Counted from the first letter of the stretch, positions 18,511-29,007 are shown. The stretch: 64,000 nt of DNA from Brevundimonas intermedia (GCF_027922165.1 NZ_BSFD01000004.1:166564-230563); one strand, 5' to 3'. Notes: generated by a model not told the origin, from the sequence alone. Numbers and translations: made by a program.

Positions 18511-19731
18511 GTGTCTGAGTTCAAGAAACTGCCCGTCACCGTCCTGTCCGGCTTCCTCGGGGCCGGCAAGACGACCCTGCTCAACCACATCCTGGTCAAC
18601 CGCGAGGGCTTGCGGGCCGCCGTGATCGTCAACGACATGAGCGAGGTGAACATCGACGCCTCCCTGGTGCGCGACGGCGGCGGCGCGGATCTGTCGCGGA
18701 CCGAGGAACGGCTGGTGGAGATGTCCAACGGCTGTATCTGCTGCACCCTGCGCGAGGATCTGTTGATCGAGGTCGGCAAGCTGGCGCGCGAGGGTCGGTT
18801 CGACTGCCTGCTGATCGAATCCACCGGGATTTCCGAACCCATGCCGGTCGCCGCCACCTTCGACTTTCGCGACGAGGAGGGTTTCAGCCTGTCGGACCTG
18901 GCCCGGATCGACACCATGGTCACGGTGGTGGACGCCTTCAACTTCCACCGCGACTACCCCTCCACCGACAGCCTGAAGACTCGCGGCGAACATCTGGGCC
19001 AGGATGACGAACGCACCGTCGCCAATCTGCTGATTGACCAGATCGAGTTCGCCGACGTCATCGTGCTGAACAAATGCGATCTGCTGGAGGAGACGCAGCT
19101 CGGGACGCTGAGGGCGATGATGACCCAGTTCAACCCTCGCGCCCGGATCCTTGAGGCGGTGCGCGGCGCTGTCGCCCTGGATCAGGTCATCGGCACGGGC
19201 TTGTTCGACATGGAGCGGGCGGAACAAGCCGCCGGCTGGTCCCAGGCCCTGCGCGGCGAGGTGACGCCCGAGACCGAGGAATACGGCGTCTCCACCTTCG
19301 TCTACAAGGCGCGGCGACCCTTCCACCCCCGACGCTTCTACGACCTGCTCAACCGCGAATGGCCCGGCGTCTGGCGCTCCAAGGGCTTCTTCTGGCTGGC
19401 CAGCCGGATGGACTATGTCGGCTCCTGGAGCCAGGCGGGCGCCGTGACCGAACACGAATGGGGCGGTTTGTGGTGGGCCTCGGCCCCGCGCGAGCGCTGG
19501 CCCGACGACAATCTCGAATGGTTGAAGGCGATCGAGGCGGTCTGGCGTCAACCCTACGGCGACCGCCGCCAGGAGATCGTCCTGATCGGCAAGGACATGA
19601 ACCGCGATCTGCTGACCTCGATGTTCGACGCCGCCCTGCTGACCCGGTTCGAGATGGAGCGCGGCCCGAAGGGCTGGGCCAAGCTGGAGGATCCCTTCCC
19701 ACACTGGGGACCCCGCCAGGACGCGGCGTAA
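18511..19731 (+). CDS. COG0523 (CobW/ZigA-type) metal-chaperone GTPase
   Basis: The G3E GTPase core shows a P-loop [14 protein letters not shown] (residues 13-26), the family CxCC metal motif in [11 protein letters not shown] (Cys 75, 77, 78), ESTGISEP and the NKCD guanine-specificity motif. A CobW C-terminal domain with [16 protein letters not shown] follows. Length from GTG 18511 is 406 residues; GGAG lies eight bases upstream. Members of this subgroup deliver zinc to proteins under limitation, and the Zur-like box upstream supports that. The frame is open to 18436, which would cross the operator. Confidence 0.9.
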   Translation: MSEFKKLPVTVLSGFLGAGKTTLLNHILVNREGLRAAVIVNDMSEVNIDASLVRDGGGADLSRTEERLVEMSNGCICCTLREDLLIEVGKLAREGRFDCLLIESTGISEPMPVAATFDFRDEEGFSLSDLARIDTMVTVVDAFNFHRDYPSTDSLKTRGEHLGQDDERTVANLLIDQIEFADVIVLNKCDLLEETQLGTLRAMMTQFNPRARILEAVRGAVALDQVIGTGLFDMERAEQAAGWSQALRGEVTPETEEYGVSTFVYKARRPFHPRRFYDLLNREWPGVWRSKGFFWLASRMDYVGSWSQAGAVTEHEWGGLWWASAPRERWPDDNLEWLKAIEAVWRQPYGDRRQEIVLIGKDMNRDLLTSMFDAALLTRFEMERGPKGWAKLEDPFPHWGPRQDAA

Positions 19732-19732
19732 C

Positions 19733-19764
19733 AAAAAAGGGCGCCCCTCAGGACGCCCCTTCCT
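19733..19764 (-). terminator. Rho-independent terminator, mainly for the minus-strand gene
   Basis: Read on the minus strand, AAGGGGCG-TCCTGAGGGG-CGCCCTT forms a stem of seven pairs with one bulge, followed by TTTTTT. It lies between the convergent GTPase gene and the glycine-zipper protein gene and could serve both. Confidence 0.7.
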
Positions 19765-19779
19765 TATCCGATCCGTCGT

Positions 19780-20217
19780 CTACCAGCGGCGGTCGTAGCG
19801 GTAGTCGCGGCGTTCGTCCCGGCGGTCATAACGCTGGTCCCGACGATAGTCGCGATAGTCGCGGCGCTGCTCCCAGCGCGAGTCGCGGCTGTTGATGCCG
19901 TGCTCGCGTTCCCAGTGGCCCTGGTTCCGGTAGCACTGGCCGCCGCGATAATATTCGCAGCCCGAGCCGCGATTGGACGCCACGGCGCCGAGCGCCGCGC
20001 CGGCCAGGGCCCCGCCGGCGATATAGCTGCCGTCGCCGTTGCCGTAGAGGGCGCCGGCCAGACCGCCTACCGCCGCGCCGATCAAGGCGTTGCGGCCAGT
20101 GTTGTCATCGCCGCGGTCACGGTCGCGGTAGGATTGAGCCGATGCGGGGACGGCCATCAGGCTCATGGCGACCAGGGGAGCGGCGACGGCGGCGGTGATC
20201 TTCAGCATCTTGGACAT
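19780..20217 (-). CDS. Exported glycine-zipper protein with Arg/Asp/Tyr-rich tail
   Basis: A signal peptide (AAPLVAMSLMAVPASAQS) is followed by a glycine-zipper hairpin, NALIGAAVGGLAGALYG and AGGALAGAALGAV (about residues 43-80), of the kind seen in small outer-membrane or periplasmic proteins. A cysteine pair (GCEYYRGGQCYR) precedes a tail built from RDYRD, YDRR and similar units. AAAAGGAGACGACC before the ATG is a strong ribosome-binding site. Length is 145 residues. Function is unknown; an envelope stress or structural role is possible. Confidence 0.8.
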   Translation of the reverse strand: MSKMLKITAAVAAPLVAMSLMAVPASAQSYRDRDRGDDNTGRNALIGAAVGGLAGALYGNGDGSYIAGGALAGAALGAVASNRGSGCEYYRGGQCYRNQGHWEREHGINSRDSRWEQRRDYRDYRRDQRYDRRDERRDYRYDRRW

Positions 20218-20383
20218 GGTCGTCTCCTTTTATTTTTCGGGCCGGGTCTGCATTCCCACGAGAGGAAATGCGTCCAGCGTCGAGACGGTTCTGCCAGCGC
20301 CCGCTTGAACGGCCTCGGAGCCCGGCATTCATTTTCGGTTCATTTGTCGCGGAAGTTTCGCAGACCGGCGACGGTCCACGCGC

Positions 20384-20412
20384 TTGACGCTGAGCCCTGC
20401 TCTGACTAACTC
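20384..20412 (+). promoter_or_regulatory. Candidate groESL promoter
   Basis: TTGACG and TAACTC are separated by 17 bases, a fair sigma-70-like pair. The CIRCE-like element begins ten bases after the -10 box, where the transcript would start. A heat-shock sigma promoter may overlap but is not obvious. This is pattern matching only. Confidence 0.5.
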
Positions 20413-20421
20413 CCGCTCGCG

Positions 20422-20448
20422 TTAGCACTCTCATCGGTCGGCTGCCAA
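20422..20448. promoter_or_regulatory. Degenerate CIRCE element (HrcA operator)
   Basis: The left arm TTAGCACTC is perfect, followed by a nine-base spacer. The right arm GGCTGCCAA matches six of nine bases of GAGTGCTAA. Position in front of groES fits HrcA repression as known in alphaproteobacteria. The weak right arm may lower affinity. Confidence 0.65.
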
Positions 20449-20521
20449 AACGGCGATCGAAGGGAGGCTGACCCACCGTTTTCAAGTCGCCCCCGTCCGG
20501 GGGTACAAAAGGAGAGAACCG

Positions 20522-20809
20522 ATGGCGTTTCGTCCGCTCGGCGACCGCGTGCTGGTCAAGCGCGTTGAAGAAGAATCCAAGACCAAGGGCGGGATCATCA
20601 TCCCCGACACCGCCAAGGAAAAGCCGCAGGAAGGCGAAGTCGTCTCCGTCGGTCCCGGCGCCCGCGACGACAGCGGCAAGGTCAATGCTCTGGAACTGAA
20701 GGCCGGCGACCGCATCCTGTTCGGCAAGTGGTCGGGCACGGAAGTGAAGATCGACGGCGAAGACCTGATCATCATGAAGGAATCCGACGTCCTGGGCGTG
20801 CTGTCCTAA
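20522..20809 (+). CDS. groES: Co-chaperonin GroES
   Basis: GroES caps the GroEL folding chamber. The 95-residue protein starts [18 protein letters not shown] and contains the mobile-loop region [20 protein letters not shown] and the roof/base segment [27 protein letters not shown] lies seven bases before ATG 20522. It is the first gene of the groESL operon, 53 bases before groEL, with CIRCE-like control upstream. Confidence 0.98.
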   Translation: MAFRPLGDRVLVKRVEEESKTKGGIIIPDTAKEKPQEGEVVSVGPGARDDSGKVNALELKAGDRILFGKWSGTEVKIDGEDLIIMKESDVLGVLS

Positions 20810-20847
20810 GCACCCGACGTTCGATTTTCTTCCATCAATCCATCTAG

Positions 20848-22509
<1,662 letters not shown>

Positions 22510-22537
22510 GTCCAAGCCACTCCAGGCTGAAAATGCA

Positions 22538-22570
22538 GAAGGGCGGGACCGCGAGGTCCCGCCCTTTTTC
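22538..22570 (+). terminator. groESL terminator
   Basis: GGGCGGGACC-GCGA-GGTCCCGCCC forms a ten-pair GC-rich stem (22541-22564), followed directly by TTTTTC. It begins about 30 bases after the groEL stop. Confidence 0.92.
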
Positions 22571-22573
22571 TTT

Positions 22574-22862
22574 GGTCGCTCAGGCCGCGCGGGCCATCCT
22601 AATTCCGCAACCCGAATCCAGTCTTTTCAGGTCTTTACCGCGTGAGGTCGCGCCTCGACCCACCACGCTCCAAAACCGTGCGATACTCTCCGCCCAACGG
22701 TCTTTGAAAATCGAATCCCCACTCCCGTCGCTGTCCGCGTCCCCGGCGAATGGCGCTCTTGGCGCTTTTGGCGCTTTGTCACCCTGTTTTCGTGCCAGCG
22801 CCGTTTCGCCGCCTCAGCCGTACGGACGGCTGGTCGAAGGTCGCGCGGATCCGTCGTCGGAC
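22574..22862. other. Non-coding gap between groEL and lpd
   Basis: Open frames here lack ribosome-binding sites and family similarity, and run into the antisense of the E3 gene. The only structure seen is three copies of the nine-base unit TGGCGCTYT at 22751-22777. No promoter or RNA gene is recognised. Confidence 0.4.
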
Positions 22863-22883
22863 GGCCGGGGTTTTGACCCGGCC
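22863..22883 (-). terminator. Hairpin just after the lpd stop
   Basis: On the minus strand GGCCGGG-TCAAAA-CCCCGGCC forms a seven-pair stem starting one base after the stop codon at 22885. There is no T-run, so termination is uncertain; it may protect the transcript end. Confidence 0.4.
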
Positions 22884-22884
22884 T

Positions 22885-24282
22885 TCAGATATGGATGGCG
22901 TGGCCCAGGGCCCGCAGCGACGCCTCGTGGAAGGCTTCGCCCAGGGTCGGGTGGACGTGGATGGTTCCCGCCACATCCTCCAGCACGGCCCCCATCTCCA
23001 GCATCTGGGCGAAGCTGTTCGACAGCTCCGACACATGCTGGCCGACCGCCTGGACGCCCAGGATACGGTGATCGGCCTTGGAGGCGATGACCCGCACGAA
23101 GCCGCCGTCCTCGCCCGCCTCGATGGCCAGGGCCCGGCCGATGGCGGCGAAGGGGAAGACCGACTGGATCACGTCGTCGCGGCCCGCGACATCGTTCGGG
23201 CCCAGACCCGCCGAAACGATCTCCGGCTCGGTGAAACAGACGGCGGCGATGGTGACGGGATCGAACACCCGATCATGGCCCGCAATGATCTCAGCGACCA
23301 CTTCGCCCTGGGCCGAGCCCTTGTGGGCCAGCATGGGTTCGCCGGTCAGGTCGCCCACGGCCCAGACGTTCTTCATGCTGGTGGCGCAGCGCTGGTCGAT
23401 CTTCACGAAGGGTCCGGCCATGGCCACGCCCATATTCTCCAGACCCCACCCTTGCGTGCGCGGCCGACGCCCCACCGTGACCAGCACCTTGTCGGCGTCC
23501 AGTTGCAGCGGTTCGCCATCCCTGGTCGTGATCGACAGCTTGCCGTCCCCGAAGCCGCCGGCGCGCGCGCCCAGGTGCAGCTCGACGCCGTGCGTCTCCA
23601 GCCATTTGGCGACCGGATCGGTCAGGGCCTTGTCATAGAGCGGCAGGATCCGCTCGGCCATTTCGACGATGGCCACCTCGGCCCCCAGCTTCCTGAAGGC
23701 GATGCCCAGCTCCAGCCCGATATAGCCGCCGCCGACGACGACCAGCTTCTTCGGGACTTCCGACAGGCTCAGCGCCTCGGTCGAGGAGATGACGTCGCCG
23801 CCGAAGGGGAGGAAGGGCAGTTCGACCGGCTCCGATCCCGTGGCCAGGATGACGTGTTCGGCCGTGATGCGGATGTCGCCGTCGTCAGTCTGGACGATGC
23901 AGGTCTTGGCGTCCTCGAACTTCGCCCAGCCCTTGATCACCTTGACCTTGGCCTTCTTCAGCAGGGCCGCGACCCCGGCGTTCAGCTTACGGACGATCCC
24001 GTCCTTCCACGCGACCGTCTGTTTCAGGTCGATGGCCGGCTTGGCCGCCGTGATCCCCAGCGTCCCGCCCCCGGCCGCCTTGGCCACGGTCTCGAACTTG
24101 CCCGCCGCATGGATGATGGCCTTGGACGGAATACAGCCGACGTTCAGACAGGTCCCGCCCAGCCCATCTCCCCCGTCCACCAGCACGGTGTCGAGGCCCA
24201 GCTGGCCGCAACGAATGCCCGCGACATAGCCGCCGGTGCCCGCGCCGATGATGAGAACTTTGGTCTTCAGGGTCTGGGTCAT
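22885..24282 (-). CDS. lpd: Dihydrolipoyl dehydrogenase (E3) of the bkd operon
   Basis: E3 reoxidises the dihydrolipoyl arms of the E2 core with NAD. The 465-residue flavoprotein has the FAD motif [16 protein letters not shown], the redox disulfide in [13 protein letters not shown], the NAD motif [13 protein letters not shown], the second FAD motif [15 protein letters not shown] and the C-terminal HVHPTLGEA base. Start at 24282 follows the family N-terminus; the frame is open to 24474. It is the last gene of the bkd operon, separated from the E2 gene by an unrelated secreted-protein gene. Confidence 0.95.
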   Translation of the reverse strand: MTQTLKTKVLIIGAGTGGYVAGIRCGQLGLDTVLVDGGDGLGGTCLNVGCIPSKAIIHAAGKFETVAKAAGGGTLGITAAKPAIDLKQTVAWKDGIVRKLNAGVAALLKKAKVKVIKGWAKFEDAKTCIVQTDDGDIRITAEHVILATGSEPVELPFLPFGGDVISSTEALSLSEVPKKLVVVGGGYIGLELGIAFRKLGAEVAIVEMAERILPLYDKALTDPVAKWLETHGVELHLGARAGGFGDGKLSITTRDGEPLQLDADKVLVTVGRRPRTQGWGLENMGVAMAGPFVKIDQRCATSMKNVWAVGDLTGEPMLAHKGSAQGEVVAEIIAGHDRVFDPVTIAAVCFTEPEIVSAGLGPNDVAGRDDVIQSVFPFAAIGRALAIEAGEDGGFVRVIASKADHRILGVQAVGQHVSELSNSFAQMLEMGAVLEDVAGTIHVHPTLGEAFHEASLRALGHAIHI

Positions 24283-24284
24283 GG

Positions 24285-24923
24285 CTACGACTTTGCTCGA
24301 TCCGGGCGAGACGCGCGTCCAACCCCGAGGCCGATAAGGAACAGAACGACCGCAAGCCCGATCATCGCAGGCCAACGGACTAGGTGTGACCAGTAGGGAG
24401 CCGGCCTGGTGGAGTCGATTGCGCCTGCCGGTGGCCAGGACGGAAGCGCATCGTCTTCCGCGCGCGGCGCCCAACCTCCCGACTCTTGCAACCGCCCCAG
24501 CATGACGAGAGCCTCCGCCGCTGATTGATCGCCGGCCGGCATTATATGGAGTTCGGAAGGCTGCTCCTGCGCCAGTGGGGCCAGGAATACAAAATAGGCC
24601 CTGCCGTTCAGCGTTTCGCCTTGCTTCACATTCTCAAAAAACCAGCCATTACACATTCCCGGTGTGAAGGTGAGCGTGAACGGCTTAGGCGGAGCCTGGC
24701 CCCAGATCGCCTCGGTCGGCTTTAGGCGAACGCTGAAACTGTCATCAGGAGAGCGGGAGTCCACCGGCGTGAAGTCCTCCGCCTCCACTCGATAGACCGA
24801 TGTCACGGATCGATAGTACGCTTGCTCGAACTTCGCATAGTCCGATGGGAGACTGCAGGCCAAGGCGGGAGTCGCCGAGGCTGTCAGCACCGCCAGCGAG
24901 ATGATTGGACCGGTGAGCTTCAC
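24285..24923 (-). CDS. Unknown exported protein with C-terminal membrane anchor, inside the bkd operon
   Basis: I do not recognise this 212-residue protein. It has an N-terminal signal ([22 protein letters not shown]), a mature region with Cys residues ([17 protein letters not shown]) and a motif [18 protein letters not shown] single C-terminal helix ([16 protein letters not shown]) is followed by a basic tail. GTG 24923 begins 4 bases after the E2 stop, and its own stop lies 2 bases before lpd, so it is embedded in the operon. A role in the dehydrogenase itself is unlikely, since it should face the periplasm. Base composition looks less GC-rich than its neighbours, which hints at later insertion. 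Confidence 0.75.
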   Translation of the reverse strand: MKLTGPIISLAVLTASATPALACSLPSDYAKFEQAYYRSVTSVYRVEAEDFTPVDSRSPDDSFSVRLKPTEAIWGQAPPKPFTLTFTPGMCNGWFFENVKQGETLNGRAYFVFLAPLAQEQPSELHIMPAGDQSAAEALVMLGRLQESGGWAPRAEDDALPSWPPAGAIDSTRPAPYWSHLVRWPAMIGLAVVLFLIGLGVGRASRPDRAKS

Positions 24924-24927
24924 GCCT

Positions 24928-26631
24928 TCACCCCATCCACAGCGTCGCCGGCTGCTCCAGCAACCCCTTGATCCGCTGCACGAACACCGCCGCATCATAC
25001 CCGTCGACGATCCGATGATCGAACGACGACGACAGGTTCATCATCTTGCGCACCACCATCTGGCCGTCGCGAACCACGACCCGCTCGGCGATCTTGTTGG
25101 GGCCGACGATGGCGACCTCGGGGTGGTTGATGATCGGGGTGTGGACCACTCCGCCCAGGGTCCCCAGCGAGGTGATGGTGATGGTCGAGCCCGACAGTTC
25201 CTCGCGCTTGGCCGACCCGTCCTTGGCCGCGCCCGAGACGCGGGCGATCTCCAGCGCCGTATCATAGGGATCGCGCGCCTCGGCATGACGGACCACCGGC
25301 ACCATCAGGCCGTTCGGCGTCTGGGCGGCGATGCCCAGATGGACCGGGGCGTGCTGGGTCAGGACGCCGGCCTCGTCGTCATAGTGGGCGTTGATCTGCG
25401 GCTGGTCGCGCAGGGCGACCACGATGGCCCGCGCGATGAAGGGCAGGACGTTCAGCTTGGGCTGATCCTTGGACTTCGTCGCATTCAGGTGGGCGCGCAG
25501 CTCTTCCAGCGCCGTGACGTCGATCTCCTCAACATAGGTGATGTGCGGAATGCGGCGCACGCTCTCGGCCATCTTCTCCGCGATCTTGCGACGCAGGCCG
25601 ATGATGCGGACCTCGGTGGTCCCTTCCGCTTTCGCATAGGTCGACCCGCCGCCGGACGGGGTGGACGCCGGCTGGGCGCCGCCGCGCGCGATGAAGCCGT
25701 CCAGGTCCTCGTTCGTGATCCGCCCGGCGGGGCCGGTGCCGGGCACAAAAGTCAGGTCCACGCCCAGGTCGCGGGCGCGGTTGCGCACGGCGGGCGAGGC
25801 GAGGGGGCGTTCACCGGGCGCGCGGCCGGTCAGGGCGGGGGGCGCGACAGACTTGCCCTCCTCCCCCGCTGCGCGGGTACTCCCCCCAGGGGGGGGGGAT
25901 TTCGGGGCGGCTGTCGGTGCTGATCCTCCCCCCTTGGGGGAGGTGTCGCCGGAGGCGACGGAGGGGGCCTGAACGGTGCTCTTGGCGACATTCCCGGCGC
26001 CCGCCACATCGAAGGCCACCAGCGGCCCACCGACCGGGACCTGTTGTCCTGCCTCGCCGTACAGGGCGACGACGACACCGGCGACCGGCGAGGTGATCTC
26101 GACCGTGGCCTTGTCGGTCATGATGTCAGCGATGATCTGGTCTTCCTCGACCGCATCCCCGACCTTGACGTGCCAGCCGACCAGCTCGGCCTCGGCGGTG
26201 CCTTCGCCGACGTCGGGCAGTTTGAAGACGTAGTTGCCGGTGGAGGTCTGTGGGGCGTCAGCCCCCTCCGTCGCCTTCGGCGCCACCTCCCCCAAGGGGG
26301 GAGGATTGGATGCCGCGCGATCTCCCCCCCTTGGGGGGAGTACCGGCGAAGCCGGGGAGGGGGGCGAAGCCTCTTCGGCATTCCCCGCCCCCTCGACCTC
26401 GAACTCCACCAGCGGCCCACGCACCGGCACCATGGCGCCGGGCTCGCCGTGCAGGGCGATGACCTTGCCGGACACCGGGGCGGTGATCTCGACCGTGGCC
26501 TTGTCGGTCATGACGTCGGCGACGATCTGGTCCTCGGCCACGACATCGCCGATCTTGACGTGCCAGCCGACCAGTTCGGCCTCGGCGGTGCCTTCGCCCA
26601 CGTCGGGCAGTTTGAAGACGAAACGACCCAT
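24928..26631 (-). CDS. bkdB: Branched-chain keto acid dehydrogenase E2 (acyltransferase) with two lipoyl domains
   Basis: E2 forms the core of the complex that oxidises the keto acids of Val, Leu and Ile. Two nearly identical lipoyl domains (residues about 1-80 and 132-210) each carry MTDKATVEIT with the modified lysine (Lys44 and Lys174). A peripheral-subunit-binding domain follows (about 278-315, ASPAVRNRARDLGVDL). The catalytic domain then ends in SFDHRIVDGYDAAV. Most members of this family have one lipoyl domain, so the duplication is notable. Both linkers (residues 88-124 and 222-258) coincide with palindromic DNA elements. ATG is one base after the E1beta stop. Confidence 0.93.
   Translation of the reverse strand: MGRFVFKLPDVGEGTAEAELVGWHVKIGDVVAEDQIVADVMTDKATVEITAPVSGKVIALHGEPGAMVPVRGPLVEFEVEGAGNAEEASPPSPASPVLPPRGGDRAASNPPPLGEVAPKATEGADAPQTSTGNYVFKLPDVGEGTAEAELVGWHVKVGDAVEEDQIIADIMTDKATVEITSPVAGVVVALYGEAGQQVPVGGPLVAFDVAGAGNVAKSTVQAPSVASGDTSPKGGGSAPTAAPKSPPPGGSTRAAGEEGKSVAPPALTGRAPGERPLASPAVRNRARDLGVDLTFVPGTGPAGRITNEDLDGFIARGGAQPASTPSGGGSTYAKAEGTTEVRIIGLRRKIAEKMAESVRRIPHITYVEEIDVTALEELRAHLNATKSKDQPKLNVLPFIARAIVVALRDQPQINAHYDDEAGVLTQHAPVHLGIAAQTPNGLMVPVVRHAEARDPYDTALEIARVSGAAKDGSAKREELSGSTITITSLGTLGGVVHTPIINHPEVAIVGPNKIAERVVVRDGQMVVRKMMNLSSSFDHRIVDGYDAAVFVQRIKGLLEQPATLWMG
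25857..25968. repeat. Composite palindromic element B, inside the E2 gene (second linker)
   Basis: Two units flank a spacer of about 26 bases. The left unit (25857-25898) contains GGTACTCCCCCCAGGGGGGG; the right unit (25925-25968) starts CCTCCCCCCTTGGGGGAGG and includes the hairpin TCGCC-GGA-GGCGA. The reverse complement of the right unit matches the unit at 26261-26304 with 2 mismatches in 44 bases. The element is translated in frame as residues 222-258 of E2. Confidence 0.85.
26261..26364. repeat. Composite palindromic element A, inside the E2 gene (first linker)
   Basis: Units at 26261-26304 (ending CCTCCCCCAAGGGGGGAGG) and 26322-26364 (CTCCCCCCCTTGGGGGGAG, then a CCGGC-GAA-GCCGG hairpin) flank a short unrelated spacer. 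The unit order is that of element B read from the opposite strand, so the two copies sit in opposite orientations. The element is translated as part of linker residues 88-124 of E2 (PPLGEVAPKATEG region). Confidence 0.85.
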
Positions 26632-26632
26632 C

Positions 26633-27757
26633 TTAACGACCTCCCGTCATGACGCTCTTCAAGGCGTCTGCGACCCGTTGCGGTCCGGGGAAATATTCCC
26701 ATTCGAAAGCATGGGGATAGGGCGTGTCCCAGCCGGTGACGCGGGCGATGGGCGCCTCCAGGTGATAGAAGCAGCGCTCCTGAACCAGGGCCGACAGTTC
26801 GCCGCCGAAGCCCGAGGTCTTGGGCGCCTCGTGCACGATGACGCAGCGGCCGGTCTTCTTCACGCTGGCTTCGATGGTCTCGATGTCCAGCGGCACGAGC
26901 GAGCGCAGATCGATGACCTCGGCGTCTATGCCCGCGTGCTCGGCCCCGGCCAGGGCCACCCAGACCATGGTGCCATAGGCCAGGATGGTGACGTCGTTCC
27001 CCTCACGCATGACCCGCGCCTTGCCGATGGGCTCGACATATTTGCCCGTCGGCACCTGGGCCAGGTCCTGCGCCTTCCACGGGCTGACCGGTTTCTCGTG
27101 CCAGCCGTCGAACGGACCGTTGTAGAGACGTTTCGGCTCGAAGAAGACGACCGGGTCGTCATCCTCGATGGCGGCGATCAACAGGCCCTTGGCGTCATAG
27201 GGGTTGGACGGAATGACGACCTTCAGGCCGGCGATATGGGTGAACAGGCTTTCCGGCGACTGGCTGTGGGTCTGGCCGCCGAAGATGCCGCCGCCATAGG
27301 GGCTGCGCACCACGATGGGGCTGGTGAACTGACCGCCCGAGCGATAGCGCATCTTGGCCGCTTCGGAGACGATCTGGTCATAGGCCGGATAGATGTAGTC
27401 GGCGAACTGGATCTCGACGACGGGGCGCAGACCATAGGCGCCCATGCCGATGGCGGCGGCGACGATGCCGCATTCGCTGATCGGGGCGTCGAAGCTGCGG
27501 GTCAGGCCGTGCTTCTGCTGCAGCTTGTCGGTGACGCGGAAGACCCCGCCGAAATAGCCGGCGTCCTCGCCGAACGACAGGACGTTGGCGTCCTCGCTCA
27601 TCTTGACGTCGATGGCCGAGTTCAGGGCCTGGATCATGTTCATCGGCTGTACGCCGGATCCCGTCGCTTCCGAGGCGGGGGCGGCGTTCTGGTCGACCAT
27701 GTCCGGCTCGACGCCGTCGTTGCGATCAGCGTCGGTGAAGGGGATTTGCTCAGCCAT
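26633..27757 (-). CDS. bkdA2: Branched-chain keto acid dehydrogenase E1 beta subunit
   Basis: With the alpha subunit it forms the thiamine-diphosphate enzyme that decarboxylates branched-chain keto acids. The 374-residue protein shows MNMIQALNSAIDVKMSED, VLSFGEDAGYFGGVFRVT, TPISECGI-like DAPISECGIVAAAIGMG and the PYGGGIFGGQTHSQSPE loop, all typical of the beta subunit. The first 38 residues are a hydrophilic extension. It lies 2 bases after the alpha stop and 1 base before bkdB, so the operon is tightly coupled. Confidence 0.94.
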   Translation of the reverse strand: MAEQIPFTDADRNDGVEPDMVDQNAAPASEATGSGVQPMNMIQALNSAIDVKMSEDANVLSFGEDAGYFGGVFRVTDKLQQKHGLTRSFDAPISECGIVAAAIGMGAYGLRPVVEIQFADYIYPAYDQIVSEAAKMRYRSGGQFTSPIVVRSPYGGGIFGGQTHSQSPESLFTHIAGLKVVIPSNPYDAKGLLIAAIEDDDPVVFFEPKRLYNGPFDGWHEKPVSPWKAQDLAQVPTGKYVEPIGKARVMREGNDVTILAYGTMVWVALAGAEHAGIDAEVIDLRSLVPLDIETIEASVKKTGRCVIVHEAPKTSGFGGELSALVQERCFYHLEAPIARVTGWDTPYPHAFEWEYFPGPQRVADALKSVMTGGR

Positions 27758-27759
27758 GG

Positions 27760-29007
27760 TCAGACCCCCACCTCGCGGCGCTGTTCGATCAGCCGCCAGT
27801 CCTCGGTCGCATAGACCTCTTCAAACATCGTCTTCACGCTGGGGCGCGACTGTCCCAGGGTGCCGATGGCTTCGGACTCCTTGCCGGCGGCGCGGACCTG
27901 TTCGACCGCCTCGCGCAGGGCTGTGGCGTGGCGCTCGTCATCCCATTCGCCAATCACGGTCAGGTGCTGGCGCAGACGGTCCAGCGGATCGCCCAGCGGC
28001 CATTTCTCGTGTTCGTCGCCGGGGCGATAGCGGCTGGGATCGTCGGAGGTCGAGTGCGGGGCCCCGCGATAGGTGAACAGTTCGATCACCGTCGCCCCCT
28101 GGTTCGACCGGGCGCGCTCCTCGGCCCACTGGGTCGCCGCCCAGACCGCCAGGAAGTCGTTGCCGTCCACCCGCAGGGCCGGCAGGCCATAGCCGATGGC
28201 CTTGGAGGCGAAGGTGGTCTCCAGCCCGCCGGCTATGCCCTGGAAGGAGCTGATGGCCCACTGGTTGTTGACGATGTTCAGAATGACGGGCGCGCGATAG
28301 ACGCTGGCGAAGGTCAGGGCGTTATGGAAGTCGCCTTCGGCCGTGGCGCCGTCGCCGATCCAGCTGATGGCGATCTTGTCGTCGCCCTTGTAGGCGCTGG
28401 CCATGGCCCAGCCGACGGCCTGCGGGACCTGGGTGCCCAGATTGCCGCTGATGGTGAAGAAGCCATAGTCCTTGGCGGAATACATGATCGGCAGCTGGCG
28501 GCCTTTGATCGGGTCCGCCGCGTTCGAATAGATCTGGTTCATCATCTCGACCAGCGGATAGCCGCGCGCGATCAGAAGCCCCTGCTGTCGATAGGTCGGA
28601 AAGCCCATGTCCTCGCGGCTCAACAGCATGCCCTGGGCCACCGCGATGGCCTCCTCGCCGGTGCACTTCATATAGAAGCTGGTCTTGCCCTGGCGGTGGG
28701 CGCGGTGCATCCGGTCGTCGAAGGCGCGAGTCAGAATCATGGCCTTCAGGCCGCGACGCAGGGTCTCGGGGTCCAGGCGCGGATTCCAAGGCCCGACGGC
28801 CTGTCCTTCGTCGTCAAGAACGCGAATCAGCCGGAAGGCGTGGTCGCGCATCTCATAGGGCGTTGTCGCCACGTCCGGCCGCTCGACGGCCCCGGCGGGG
28901 TCCATCGACAGATGGGTGAAGTCCGGCGCATCGCCCGGTCTGCCCGAAGGCTCCGGCACGCGCAGCGACAGCGGGCGGCTGTTCTTTTGGCTCAATTTGT
29001 CGTTCAT
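27760..29007 (-). CDS. bkdA1: Branched-chain keto acid dehydrogenase E1 alpha subunit
   Basis: The thiamine-binding motif is ISWIGDGATAEGDFHNALTF, ending in NNQWAIS, and the phosphorylation-loop region TYRGAPHSTSDDPSRYRP matches the branched-chain rather than the pyruvate enzyme. Overall the sequence follows Pseudomonas putida BkdA1 closely as I recall it (LRVPEPSGRPG start, FPTYRQQG). ATG 29007 gives 415 residues and the family N-terminus; ATG 29019 or 29091 are possible and no ribosome-binding site decides. It is the first gene of the operon and divergent from its likely regulator. Confidence 0.93.
   Translation of the reverse strand: MNDKLSQKNSRPLSLRVPEPSGRPGDAPDFTHLSMDPAGAVERPDVATTPYEMRDHAFRLIRVLDDEGQAVGPWNPRLDPETLRRGLKAMILTRAFDDRMHRAHRQGKTSFYMKCTGEEAIAVAQGMLLSREDMGFPTYRQQGLLIARGYPLVEMMNQIYSNAADPIKGRQLPIMYSAKDYGFFTISGNLGTQVPQAVGWAMASAYKGDDKIAISWIGDGATAEGDFHNALTFASVYRAPVILNIVNNQWAISSFQGIAGGLETTFASKAIGYGLPALRVDGNDFLAVWAATQWAEERARSNQGATVIELFTYRGAPHSTSDDPSRYRPGDEHEKWPLGDPLDRLRQHLTVIGEWDDERHATALREAVEQVRAAGKESEAIGTLGQSRPSVKTMFEEVYATEDWRLIEQRREVGV

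Noticed and set aside
22622..22740. A possible tRNA suggested by TCGAATCCCC near 22710.
   Set aside because: No matching acceptor, D or anticodon stems could be built around it.
25857..26364. The repeats in the E2 gene as a CRISPR array or as terminators.
   Set aside because: There are only two composites, in opposite orientations, with no regular spacers, and the reading frame continues through both.
22885..29007. Pyruvate dehydrogenase as an alternative identity for the operon.
   Set aside because: E1alpha and E1beta follow the branched-chain type, E2 is in Bkd order, and an Lrp-type gene is divergent, as in bkd loci.
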